DNA from: Opitutia bacterium
GTDB lineage: Bacteria > Verrucomicrobiota > Verrucomicrobiia > Opitutales > Seribacteraceae
Length of the DNA stretch: 32,458 nt
NCBI GenBank assembly: GCA_002689665.1
Contig: NZEN01000013.1
Coordinates: 1-32,458 of the forward strand
Direction of reading: 5' to 3'
Shown here: piece after piece, positions 1 through 8,260 of the stretch
Numbering within the stretch: position 1 is the first letter of the stretch
How the letters are laid out: each line of letters opens with the position of its first letter
Program-made: the position numbers and the translations under genes
Notes under the pieces: generated by a model
Seen by the model: the letters and a program-made list of their open reading frames with translations, nothing else
What the model was told of the DNA's origin: nothing
Database searches by the model: none

Positions 1-167
1 CACCATGTCTCTGGGGAAGTATTTACATCCACCCAACCCGATAAGTCATGACCATTGAAAAGATCAGTCCACTGAGGGAGGTTATTACCCGAAAGGAAAG
101 TCGCAGGTAGGGATGATAAAAATACTAAAAATAAATACTGCTGTAAGGTGGTTCTTTTTTGTTTCAT
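1..167 (-). CDS. N-terminal fragment of a secreted DUF1080 (3-keto-disaccharide hydrolase-like) protein, truncated by the window edge
   Basis: Reverse-strand translation from ATG at 167: [55 protein letters not shown]; signal peptide followed by the typical DUF1080 start (W.DLFNG.DLSGW). Not in the supplied ORF track. Confidence 0.75.
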   Translation of the reverse strand, partial: MKQKRTTLQQYLFLVFLSSLPATFLSGNNLPQWTDLFNGHDLSGWVDVNTSPETW

Positions 168-195
168 TTCTTAATCGGTATTATTCGATTAAGAA
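168..195. repeat. Inverted repeat (10 bp, 8-nt loop) abutting the DUF1080 start codon
   Basis: TTCTTAATCG (168-177) - GTATTATT - CGATTAAGAA (186-195). Confidence 0.6.
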
Positions 196-208
196 AACGT
201 CCATGGTA

Positions 209-1624
209 TTAATCCGACTTGGCAAGCTCGAAACCTTCCTTGCCGTCCTTGACAATCCAACCAAGCGACAGTAGCTCGTCCCGTAGTTGATCTGCCTCAC
301 CCCAACTCTTATTAACCTTGGCTTGCCACCTCTTTTCAGCCAAGTCCTGAATATTTAATGGTATTTCAATTGTCTCCTTAGATTTACTTTTCACAACTAA
401 TCCTAAAGCGTCCAGGCATGACTGGAATCCATTTCGTAGCGACTTTACTTTGTCACTTTCATCCTTAAATTCACCGCGATTCCAAGCCTCAGTCAGTTCA
501 CGAACCAAGCGGAACAACCTCCCCAATGCTTCAGGCGTGTTTAGGTCAGAAAGAAGAGCCTCCTGAACTGGATAAAAAGGACCGAAATCATCTTTCAATG
601 AAGAACCGGAAGCATACTCAAAATCAATTTTGGAAGCAAAGTCCGTAAGCTTTGAGATCGCCTTGCGCGCCGCACCCAATGAATCAAAGGTAAAATTCAA
701 AGATTGGCGATAGTTACCAGAAAGTAAGAGATACCTTATTTCCTGAGGTTGGTATCCTTTCTCAGCTAAATCTGATAAGGTGTAGAGATTACCAAGTGAT
801 TTACTCATCTTTTGCCCTTCGACCATCAGGTGAGCAACATGAAACCAATGCCGGGCAAATGTCTTACCGGTAACGCTCTCACTTTGCGCAATCTCGTTCT
901 CGTGGTGTGGAAAAATCAAATCGACACCACCAGAGTGGAGGTCGAAAGAATCTCCGAGATACTTCATGCTCATTGCACTACACTCAATATGCCAACCTGG
1001 GCGACCTTCTCCCCAAGGAGAATCCCAAAAATTTTCTCCATCTTCCGATTTACGGGCCTTCCATAAGGCAAAATCAGCCGCAGAATCTCGATCATATTCG
1101 TCTGATATCTCACGGACGTTATCTGAGGTGGTAATTTCCCGATCAGCCAATCTTGACAAACGACCATATTCAGCAAAAGCCTCGACCCTGAAATAGACGG
1201 ATCCATCTTTTGCCTGATAGGCCTTGTCTTTCTCAATTAATCGTTCGATCAAAATGATTTGCTCAGGAATGTGACTTACCGCTGAAGGTTCTACATGAGG
1301 AGCCATCAAGTTGAGTAGCCCGCAATCATTTTGGAAACGGGTAGTCCATTTCGCAGTGAAATCCTCAAGCTTAATTCCTTCCTCCTGAGATTGACGAATT
1401 GTTTTGTCGTCCACATCCGTAAGATTTCGGACATGAAGAGTCGACTGCCCGGAAGTTTCGAGAACTCTCCGAAAAACATCCTGCATTACAAATGTTCTAA
1501 AGTTCCCTACATGTGCTGGCCCATAGACTGTAGGTCCACAAGCATAAAAACGAACCGAACTTTTATCCATTGGAAAAATGTCCCGGACTTCTCGAGTCAA
1601 GGTATCATAAAGTTTTAAACCCAT
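209..1624 (-). CDS. cysS: Cysteinyl-tRNA synthetase (start trimmed to MGLKLYDT; supplied ORF extends to 1666)
   Basis: FYACGPTVYGPAHVGNFRTFV, HHENEIAQSE, KMSKSLGN motifs; trimmed start removes overlap with the upstream CDS. Confidence 0.97.
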   Translation of the reverse strand: MGLKLYDTLTREVRDIFPMDKSSVRFYACGPTVYGPAHVGNFRTFVMQDVFRRVLETSGQSTLHVRNLTDVDDKTIRQSQEEGIKLEDFTAKWTTRFQNDCGLLNLMAPHVEPSAVSHIPEQIILIERLIEKDKAYQAKDGSVYFRVEAFAEYGRLSRLADREITTSDNVREISDEYDRDSAADFALWKARKSEDGENFWDSPWGEGRPGWHIECSAMSMKYLGDSFDLHSGGVDLIFPHHENEIAQSESVTGKTFARHWFHVAHLMVEGQKMSKSLGNLYTLSDLAEKGYQPQEIRYLLLSGNYRQSLNFTFDSLGAARKAISKLTDFASKIDFEYASGSSLKDDFGPFYPVQEALLSDLNTPEALGRLFRLVRELTEAWNRGEFKDESDKVKSLRNGFQSCLDALGLVVKSKSKETIEIPLNIQDLAEKRWQAKVNKSWGEADQLRDELLSLGWIVKDGKEGFELAKSD

Positions 1625-1629
1625 CTCCG

Positions 1630-2451
1630 CTATTCTTCGGAAATGGTTATCGGCTTTATATCCCACTTGGGGTTCTGTCCGAGAAAACGGCAGGGGTTAT
1701 TGTGGTATATTTCCACCGCCGCCTGCAAACTATGTCCTCTTCTTCGAAACTCGACGATCGATTCCTGCAGAGTGAATGGATCACTCGGACCCCAATCAGC
1801 GGAAGAATTAACCAACAAGCGTTCCCTGGGATATTTCTCTAAAATATCAACAGCACGACGCGGACTGCACTTGGTAACCGGGTAAAGCGTCATACCCGCC
1901 CAGTATCCAGCGTCCAAAACTGGCTCGATAGTCTGTTCTTCGACATGATCGATCCAAATCTTGTCAGGGTTCACATCCATGCCTGCCAAAACTTCCAGTA
2001 CCGTTTTGGTACCATGTGCCTTATCCGAAAGATGAGGAGTATGAATTAAAACCAATTGGTCATGCTTCATCGCCATTTCAACATGTGCCTGAAGAGATTC
2101 AATCTCATTGGGAGTGGATTTATGTAGACCAGTCTCCCCGACACCCAGACAGGTTGGTTTTCCCAGGAATTCTGGCATCTGCCGTAAGACTTCGTTAGTG
2201 AGTTCTTTATTTTCCGCTTCCTTAGGGTTTACGGCTACCCAGCAATAATGTCGTATGCCAAATTCAGCGGCCCGTGTAGGTTCAAACTCAGAGATTTGTG
2301 CGAAATAATCAATAAAGGTTTCAGGGTGACGACGGTCAAATCCGGCCCAAAAAGCAGGCTCGCAAACCGCGACGACTCCGGACATAGCCATGCGCTCATA
2401 ATCCTGAGCAGTCCTTGCAATTGCGTGGTAGTGTGGTTGGATAATTTGCAT
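1630..2451 (-). CDS. TatD-like metal-dependent hydrolase (EboB-like subgroup suspected)
   Basis: PHYHAIARTAQDYERMAMSGVVAVCEPAFWAGFDR, GVGETGLHKST, LIHTPHLSDK, WIDHVEEQT, VNSSADWGPSDP resemble TatD/amidohydrolase metal-site motifs. Confidence 0.75.
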   Translation of the reverse strand: MQIIQPHYHAIARTAQDYERMAMSGVVAVCEPAFWAGFDRRHPETFIDYFAQISEFEPTRAAEFGIRHYCWVAVNPKEAENKELTNEVLRQMPEFLGKPTCLGVGETGLHKSTPNEIESLQAHVEMAMKHDQLVLIHTPHLSDKAHGTKTVLEVLAGMDVNPDKIWIDHVEEQTIEPVLDAGYWAGMTLYPVTKCSPRRAVDILEKYPRERLLVNSSADWGPSDPFTLQESIVEFRRRGHSLQAAVEIYHNNPCRFLGQNPKWDIKPITISEE

Positions 2452-2462
2452 GAAAAAAAGGG

Positions 2463-2705
2463 TTAGGTAATTTTAGCAAAATGATTCAGTAGCTGCTCTG
2501 CCCGGTTCGCGTTTGGGTGTTCCGGTTGTGCAAGTATTTCCATGGCTTCCAACAGGGAGACCTTTTTCGATTCGTTTTCTGCCTTTGCACCATCTCGCTT
2601 AACCGCCTCGTCGTATCGGTCAAGCATCGCAGCCACTTCCAATAAATCGCGACGGGCTTCCAGGTAGTATGTATCTAGTGTTTTTTGGGGACTTAGCATA
2701 GTCAA
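2463..2705 (-). CDS. Small conserved hypothetical protein (80 aa)
   Basis: ORF directly upstream of the TatD-like gene, same strand, about 11 nt gap; likely cotranscribed. Confidence 0.6.
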   Translation of the reverse strand: MTMLSPQKTLDTYYLEARRDLLEVAAMLDRYDEAVKRDGAKAENESKKVSLLEAMEILAQPEHPNANRAEQLLNHFAKIT

Positions 2706-2733
2706 ATAAAGCGAGATGTAATGATTAATTTTT

Positions 2734-3108
2734 TCAAGCAGGAATCACTGATGAGTGATGGTGCTTAATTTTGTGTACGGAATAAATCTCTACAACATAG
2801 GAGAATCTGGCTGGATGTCGAATATCCTCTCCATTTTCACGATAGAAAAATTCATAAAGACCCGTGCTCATGTAAGAGTTTTCAGAAAGCGAATGGTGAA
2901 CGATGGAGGATGAATCAAAACGCACGCCCGCACCTTCTCTTGCAAGAAACCCAGTAAAGTAATCACGGATGCCTTCCGGAGTCGTGATGGGCTCTGCCTG
3001 AAAAGTGGCAAAAAGGATTGCATCTTCTGCATAGCATTGCAAAAGAGGTTCCAAGTTGCCTGCATTCAATTCTTTGGACCAAAGATCTGGTTGTAGGTAA
3101 TCATTCAT
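2734..3108 (-). CDS. SnoaL/DUF4440-like (NTF2 fold) protein
   Basis: Pattern LLQCYAEDAILFATF...IRDYFTGFL...YEFFYRENGEDIRHPARFSYVVE...HHHSSVIPA typical of SnoaL-like proteins. Confidence 0.75.
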   Translation of the reverse strand: MNDYLQPDLWSKELNAGNLEPLLQCYAEDAILFATFQAEPITTPEGIRDYFTGFLAREGAGVRFDSSSIVHHSLSENSYMSTGLYEFFYRENGEDIRHPARFSYVVEIYSVHKIKHHHSSVIPA

Positions 3109-3123
3109 AATAATTGATTTTTG

Positions 3124-3477
3124 TTATCGAGAAAAAACTTCTTCCCAAAGTTCAGGCTTGAACCCTTGGAGAAGGACAGTATCTCCGACCAAAAAAGGTC
3201 GCTTAATCAGATTCCCATGTTTGGAAAGCAGATCGATTTTCTCCTTTTCTGAAAGGTTGGGTAACTTGGCCTTTAATTCAGGCTCGCGGTAATCCTTACT
3301 CGAGGTATTGAAAAGTTTCTTACTGTTGCCTTGGTGATGTTCAAGCATAGCGAACAATTCCTTCTTCTTGGGAGGTTTTTCTCGAATTGGAATTGATTCA
3401 TACGGAATCTTTTTTTCATCAAGCCAACGCGTAGCCTTTCGACAAGATTCGCATTTTTCGTAAAGATAAAGTTTCAT
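3124..3477 (-). CDS. ArsC/Spx family thioredoxin-fold protein (start trimmed to MKLYLYEKC)
   Basis: KLYLYEKCESCRKATRWLDEKKIPYESIPIREKPPKKKEL...LFNTSSKDYRE...LIKRPFLV; the 199-aa ORF over-extends into the divergent promoter region and the opposite gene. Confidence 0.85.
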   Translation of the reverse strand: MKLYLYEKCESCRKATRWLDEKKIPYESIPIREKPPKKKELFAMLEHHQGNSKKLFNTSSKDYREPELKAKLPNLSEKEKIDLLSKHGNLIKRPFLVGDTVLLQGFKPELWEEVFSR

Positions 3478-3547
3478 TTTCAGTGTTTGACGATAGTATC
3501 GGAATAAATATCTAGTTACCCAGTCATTTGACAACCCTCTTCGAACC

Positions 3548-6487
3548 ATGGCCCAAATTTTCTCGCAACACTTTCTGCACATCCTCGTTATTTCAAGCAT
3601 CCTTATGAATTCCTGCTCCAAACAAACTCGTGACCCAATTACCATCACAGATTCCAATACCATCAATCCTAGCGGAGCAAATTCCATGGAAGTCATCGAA
3701 AAGACTTTAGAAAATGGTCTCACAATTTATTTAAGCCCAAATCATGAAGAGCCCCGCTTCTATGCTGAAATCATTACCCGTGCTGGAAGTAAGCATGACC
3801 CTGCTACCAATACTGGGCTTGCTCATTACCTTGAACACTTACTTTTCAAGGGGACCCAATCGTTTGGTACGCTTGATTTTGAAAAAGAAAAACCTTTGCT
3901 CGATCAGATAACGAAATTGTACGAACAAAGATCACAAGAAACCAACGAGAGTAAAAGAGCCGATATCTACAAGGAAATTAACCGGATTTCGACCGAAGCG
4001 GCTAAGCTTGCGATTCCCAATGAAATGGATCGGGTATACAGCGACATGGGCGGAAAAGGGATCAATGCTCATACTTGGCATGAGGAAACGGTATACAAAG
4101 TGGATCTTCCATCAAACCGGTTGGAACACTGGGCAAAAATTGAAAGCGAACGATTCGCCAAGCCAGTTTTTCGCCTCTTTCATACTGAGCTTGAAACCGT
4201 ATATGAGGAAAAAAACCGTGCCATCGATAACAAAGACCGATTACTTCACAGGGAGGTAAATAACCTTCTCTTCAAAACTCATCCTTACGGTCAGCAATCA
4301 ACCCTCGGCACAGTCGAACATCTTAAAAATCCATCGATCACCGCTATCGAAGAATTTTATGCAAAACATTATGTCCCACAAAATATGGCCATCTGTATTT
4401 CGGGAGACATTGATCCGGATAAAACTTTTGAAATTATTGAAAAGCACTTCTCATCCTGGCGAAATCCGGCTCCATTGCGCGAAGAACCCCAGTGGGAAGA
4501 AGTCCCCCTCGCGGGCAGAGAATTCGTGCAGGTAAAATATCTCGGAGAAGAACAGGTGCTCATGGCATTCCGTACGGCTCCTAGGTTCCATCAGGACTAT
4601 TCCGCACTGCGACTGGTTGATATGATTTTGGATAATTCTGTTGCCGGACTCATTAACCTCAATCTTGTAAATCAGCAAAAAGTTCGAGCCGCTGGTTGCT
4701 TCCCACTGAATTACAATGATTACGGAGCTCATTTTTTAATGGGATCTCCAAAGGATGATCAGACATTGGAAGATGTGGAAAAATTATTACTCGAACAAAT
4801 TGAGCATGTAAAAAACGGAAAATTTGAAGATTGGATTCTCCCCGCCGTAATCAATGATTTCAAGAAAAGACAAAAAGAAGATTTAGAAAGCAATGCTAAG
4901 CGGGTGGAGCTCATGAGAGATGCTTACCTTGCCTTTGTTAACTGGGAAGTGATGAACGGACAAATCGCTCAACTTGAAAAAGTAACCAAAGAGGATATCG
5001 TCCGTGTCGCAAACAAATACTATGGTAATGATTATGTAGTCGGATTCAGAATTGATGAGCAGCATGACCTGCCGAGTATCGAGAAGCCCATGATTGATCC
5101 CCTCAAAATTGATCCAGATAAAGAATCTGATTTCATGCGTTCCGTAAGTGAGATTCCTTTTCAACCATTTGCTCCAAAATTTATCAAGAAGGACGAAGAC
5201 TACCAAGTCATTCAAATCAGCGAAGGTATTCAACTTATTCATGCAAATAACCCATTGAATGACTTGTTCACTCTCGAAGTCCGCATGGAAATTGGAAATG
5301 ACCACCATCCCATCCTTACCCTCATTAAACGTTTATTGGATCGAGCTGGTGCCGGAAAACTGAGCTCTGATGAGTTGAAAATAGAATGGTACAAACTCGC
5401 CACTGAATTCGGTTTTGGTGTGCGGGAGCACTTTAGCACCTTCTCGATCAATGGACTCGATGAGAACCTGGAGGAATCGTTAAACCTAGCACAGCAACAC
5501 ATGCTTTCTCCCAGGATTTCAGATGAGACCTGGAATGAAACCAAAGGTATCATCTTGTCTGAACGCGATGATGAGCAAAAAGACCCTCGTGCACTGAGCA
5601 ATGCACTGGCCCATTTCCATCGTTATGGTTCAGAATCTCGTTATCTGAAGCGACCTTCAGATGCTGACCTAAATGCAAGTACGGTCGATTCTCTCACGAA
5701 AACACTTCTGGAAGTATTCGAGGTCAAGCGTACCATTCTTTATTATGGTCCTCGAACGGCAGAAGAAATTACCGCAACCATCCAGAATGGTTTCCTCGGT
5801 AATAAACCGACAAATGATACACCTTCCACTATTCCTGACCGCTCTCTTTCTCCCGATGCAAACCAAGTTTTCTTTTTGCAGAAAGAGATGGCTCAAGCTC
5901 AGGTAAGATTGGAGTTTGCCGCCGGCACCTATGACGAATCAAAAGCTCCACTTGGGCAATTGTACAATGAATATTTTGGCGGAGGTATGGCAGGTTTGGT
6001 TTTCCAGGAATTAAGAGAAGCACGCGCTCTCGCTTATTCAGCTTGGGCTCATTTTTTCACTCCCTCCCGACCCCAGGATGAAAATATTTTAGTTGGAGCA
6101 ATAGGATGCCAGGCAGACAAGACTATTGAAGCGGTGAATGCCTTTATTGAATTACTGGATGAAATGCCAATTAATCAGACGAGGTGGGACTCCGCCCACG
6201 CTGCCATTCTCAGCGCCTACCGCACCAACCCTATTTCAAGTCGATCCATCCCTGGTTTTGCCTACGATTTTAATGCCCTTGGTCTAAAACAAGACCCACG
6301 GTCTAATCGGTATGATAGCCTTCTAAAAGCGGATATCGATTCACTACGGGGATTTTACGAAAAGGAGATACAACCCAAGTCTATTCTTCTTTCCATTGTG
6401 GGTGATTCGAAAAAGATTGATCTGAATGAACTGAAGAAAATAGGTCCCCTCACCGAAGTGAAACCCCAACAACTCTTTAATCGTTAG
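3548..6487 (+). CDS. M16 family zinc metallopeptidase (two-domain, secreted or lipoprotein-like)
   Basis: HxxEH motif HYLEH at 3824-3838, M16 core TGLAHYLEHLLFKGT, second M16 half (FNGGGMAGLVFQELREARALAYS-like), hydrophobic N-terminus ending ...LMNSC. Confidence 0.93.
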   Translation: MAQIFSQHFLHILVISSILMNSCSKQTRDPITITDSNTINPSGANSMEVIEKTLENGLTIYLSPNHEEPRFYAEIITRAGSKHDPATNTGLAHYLEHLLFKGTQSFGTLDFEKEKPLLDQITKLYEQRSQETNESKRADIYKEINRISTEAAKLAIPNEMDRVYSDMGGKGINAHTWHEETVYKVDLPSNRLEHWAKIESERFAKPVFRLFHTELETVYEEKNRAIDNKDRLLHREVNNLLFKTHPYGQQSTLGTVEHLKNPSITAIEEFYAKHYVPQNMAICISGDIDPDKTFEIIEKHFSSWRNPAPLREEPQWEEVPLAGREFVQVKYLGEEQVLMAFRTAPRFHQDYSALRLVDMILDNSVAGLINLNLVNQQKVRAAGCFPLNYNDYGAHFLMGSPKDDQTLEDVEKLLLEQIEHVKNGKFEDWILPAVINDFKKRQKEDLESNAKRVELMRDAYLAFVNWEVMNGQIAQLEKVTKEDIVRVANKYYGNDYVVGFRIDEQHDLPSIEKPMIDPLKIDPDKESDFMRSVSEIPFQPFAPKFIKKDEDYQVIQISEGIQLIHANNPLNDLFTLEVRMEIGNDHHPILTLIKRLLDRAGAGKLSSDELKIEWYKLATEFGFGVREHFSTFSINGLDENLEESLNLAQQHMLSPRISDETWNETKGIILSERDDEQKDPRALSNALAHFHRYGSESRYLKRPSDADLNASTVDSLTKTLLEVFEVKRTILYYGPRTAEEITATIQNGFLGNKPTNDTPSTIPDRSLSPDANQVFFLQKEMAQAQVRLEFAAGTYDESKAPLGQLYNEYFGGGMAGLVFQELREARALAYSAWAHFFTPSRPQDENILVGAIGCQADKTIEAVNAFIELLDEMPINQTRWDSAHAAILSAYRTNPISSRSIPGFAYDFNALGLKQDPRSNRYDSLLKADIDSLRGFYEKEIQPKSILLSIVGDSKKIDLNELKKIGPLTEVKPQQLFNR

Positions 6488-6962
6488 GTTTATCTTCCTT
6501 CGATTGAGCCCCACGACTGGAATCGAGGGGAAAACCACTACCCGGACCTACATCCGACCCATCTGCTTTCGGAGGATCCACAGGAATCGCAGGTTGTGTT
6601 ACCAAATTTTCACTAGGTAAAGATAGAATTTTACGAAAAAAACCAAAAACTTTCTCGCATTCCCGCTCTCGTTCCTGAGAATCTTTTAACCGAAGAACAA
6701 TTCTGCTCGATTGACCTGTCTGTAGCTCTGTTAAAGTACAATTACAGGTAATTCGACCATTATTGGTGGGTAATTCCACCACATCAATTCTACCCATCGG
6801 AGTGAATGCAGACTCCGGTTCTGCCACTTCCATTCGAAGAGATACACGGTTCTCATTAAAATTGAAGATCCGAGTATAATTAACCCGCAGGTTTTCAGCC
6901 TTGCTGAGCATCTTTTCCATTCCTTTTCGAAGAATGGCAATAATTTCTACCGAACGATTCAT
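6477..6962 (-). CDS. Hypothetical protein (161 aa)
   Basis: Open reading frame with disordered P/D/S-rich C-terminus; 3' end overlaps the M16 gene tail-to-tail by 11 bp. Confidence 0.6.
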   Translation of the reverse strand: MNRSVEIIAILRKGMEKMLSKAENLRVNYTRIFNFNENRVSLRMEVAEPESAFTPMGRIDVVELPTNNGRITCNCTLTELQTGQSSRIVLRLKDSQERERECEKVFGFFRKILSLPSENLVTQPAIPVDPPKADGSDVGPGSGFPLDSSRGAQSKEDKPND

Positions 6963-7341
6963 TTGGACGGGCTAACCTCTCATTTTTTTTCTTAAAAATG
7001 CAATCGTTTTCGTAAGTTCATTGCACATCAAATGTTGTCAAAAATAAGATTCTTCGAGAATTTGAACAACCCACTTTTTACCACTTTTCTTAGAAGCAGT
7101 CATAATGTGTAAGACTATCATGCCTACTTACTCGTGAACGCTTTTGCCAATGTTCCTAATTGCTCGAAAATTTCTCCTCTTAAACAAACTTAGACTCCAA
7201 TTCAGAAATTTTAAAAGCACCTAATCCTACTACCAGAATCATCGTAACAGATAATATCATAGTAAATTTGTTAGTTTGCATTAATGAGATTCAAGGTTGA
7301 GAATGGGATATAGATTAACCCAAACTTTTCATCTTTGCCCA

Positions 7342-8040
7342 ATGAAAAAGAACTCTGAACGTGAACCTGACCTCATTCAATATAGGTTGGAATATTCTTT
7401 GAACGACGATTTGCCATCCGAAAGATTTTTTATGGCAACCGACCCACGGGATGCTTTATCGCAACTTGCGTACTCGTGCATCAAGCACATTCCAGTAGAT
7501 AGCCTTTCTGAGAATGAACAGGATTGTTTCGTCAAAGCCTTCTCAAATCCAACGAAACCTTTTCTCGAAAAGCCCGACCTGTTGGAAGTCCCTAAGCCTA
7601 TTCCTGACATAGATTTTCCTGAACCAGAACCAGCCCCACCTGCCACTGATGAAAAATCTTTAGATGAGTCAAACCAAGATGACTTTTCTGAGGATGGGTT
7701 TGTGGACATCCAAGATACCGAATCTGCTGTCGCGACTCCCGATCTCCAACCGAAGCCTGACCCTGCCGCTGAACACAAATTAAAGCAGGAAGAACGCCTT
7801 GCTGAAATCGTTAAAATTGAAAAACAGAACCAAGAACTTCTGGAACGATACGAAAAGCTTAACAACAAAACCCGCAGAATCATGGAGTGGTTTACTCCAC
7901 GGATTGAAATCATGACTTTTGAGGAACATAATCGTTGGACAGACTCATGGACTTCTATCGAGTATCCCTTGGAACCGAATGAGGAAGATGATTCTCCCAA
8001 CCTTGAAGATTCTCAGGTAGAAAAAGACCCTATCGGTTGA
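7342..8040 (+). CDS. Hypothetical acidic protein with Pro/Glu-rich middle and coiled-coil-like segment (start probably MKKNSEREP; ORF opens at 7297)
   Basis: Long ORF; DSxxxPxP-rich linker then KLKQEERLAEIVKIEKQNQELLERYEKLNNK coiled-coil-like stretch. Confidence 0.6.
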   Translation: MKKNSEREPDLIQYRLEYSLNDDLPSERFFMATDPRDALSQLAYSCIKHIPVDSLSENEQDCFVKAFSNPTKPFLEKPDLLEVPKPIPDIDFPEPEPAPPATDEKSLDESNQDDFSEDGFVDIQDTESAVATPDLQPKPDPAAEHKLKQEERLAEIVKIEKQNQELLERYEKLNNKTRRIMEWFTPRIEIMTFEEHNRWTDSWTSIEYPLEPNEEDDSPNLEDSQVEKDPIG

Positions 8041-8083
8041 TCATTGACGAAATCGAACTTTCTAGATAAAACAGAATTATCTC

Positions 8084-8159
8084 GGGTCGGTAGCTCAATC
8101 GGTAGAGCAGTGGCCTTTTAAGCCATTGGTTCCGGGTTCGAGTCCCGGCCGGCCTACCA
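8084..8159 (+). tRNA. tRNA-Lys (anticodon TTT), CCA encoded
   Basis: GGGTCGG-TA-GCTC-AATCGGTA-GAGC-A-GTGGC-CTTTTAA-GCCAT-TGGTT-CCGGG-TTCGAGT-CCCGG-CCGGCCT-A-CCA folds as a canonical cloverleaf. Confidence 0.95.
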
Positions 8160-8208
8160 CTTCCCTTTCGAGTAAATACTAGAAAAGTAAACTATTTTAC
8201 TTCTTCCC

Positions 8209-8235
8209 TAAAGTCGGATCAATTTCTGCCGACTT
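8209..8235 (+). promoter_or_regulatory. Putative sigma28 (FliA)-type flagellar promoter
   Basis: TAAAGTCG - 11 nt (GATCAATTTCT) - GCCGACTT versus enteric consensus TAAAGTTT-N11-GCCGATAA; located 25 bp upstream of the flagellin ATG. Also contains a perfect 8-bp inverted repeat AAAGTCGG/CCGACTTT, so a hairpin reading is possible. Confidence 0.55.
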
Positions 8236-8260
8236 TGTACCATGAATCCAATTTAAAGTC

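Noticed and set aside
3478-3723. N-terminal extension of the ArsC-like ORF to 3723
   Set aside because: The thioredoxin-fold protein starts at MKLYLYEKC (3477); the extension runs antisense through the M16 start and lacks family similarity.
4883-5308. 141-aa minus-strand ORF within the M16 gene
   Set aside because: Antisense to a clearly conserved coding region; no recognisable motifs.
7377-8000. 207-aa minus-strand ORF opposite the 7342-8040 gene
   Set aside because: Ser-rich low-complexity translation typical of an antisense shadow ORF; the plus-strand ORF has more protein-like composition.
8210-8235. Intrinsic terminator for tRNA-Lys
   Set aside because: 8-bp stem is present, but only three T residues follow; kept as promoter/inverted repeat rather than terminator.
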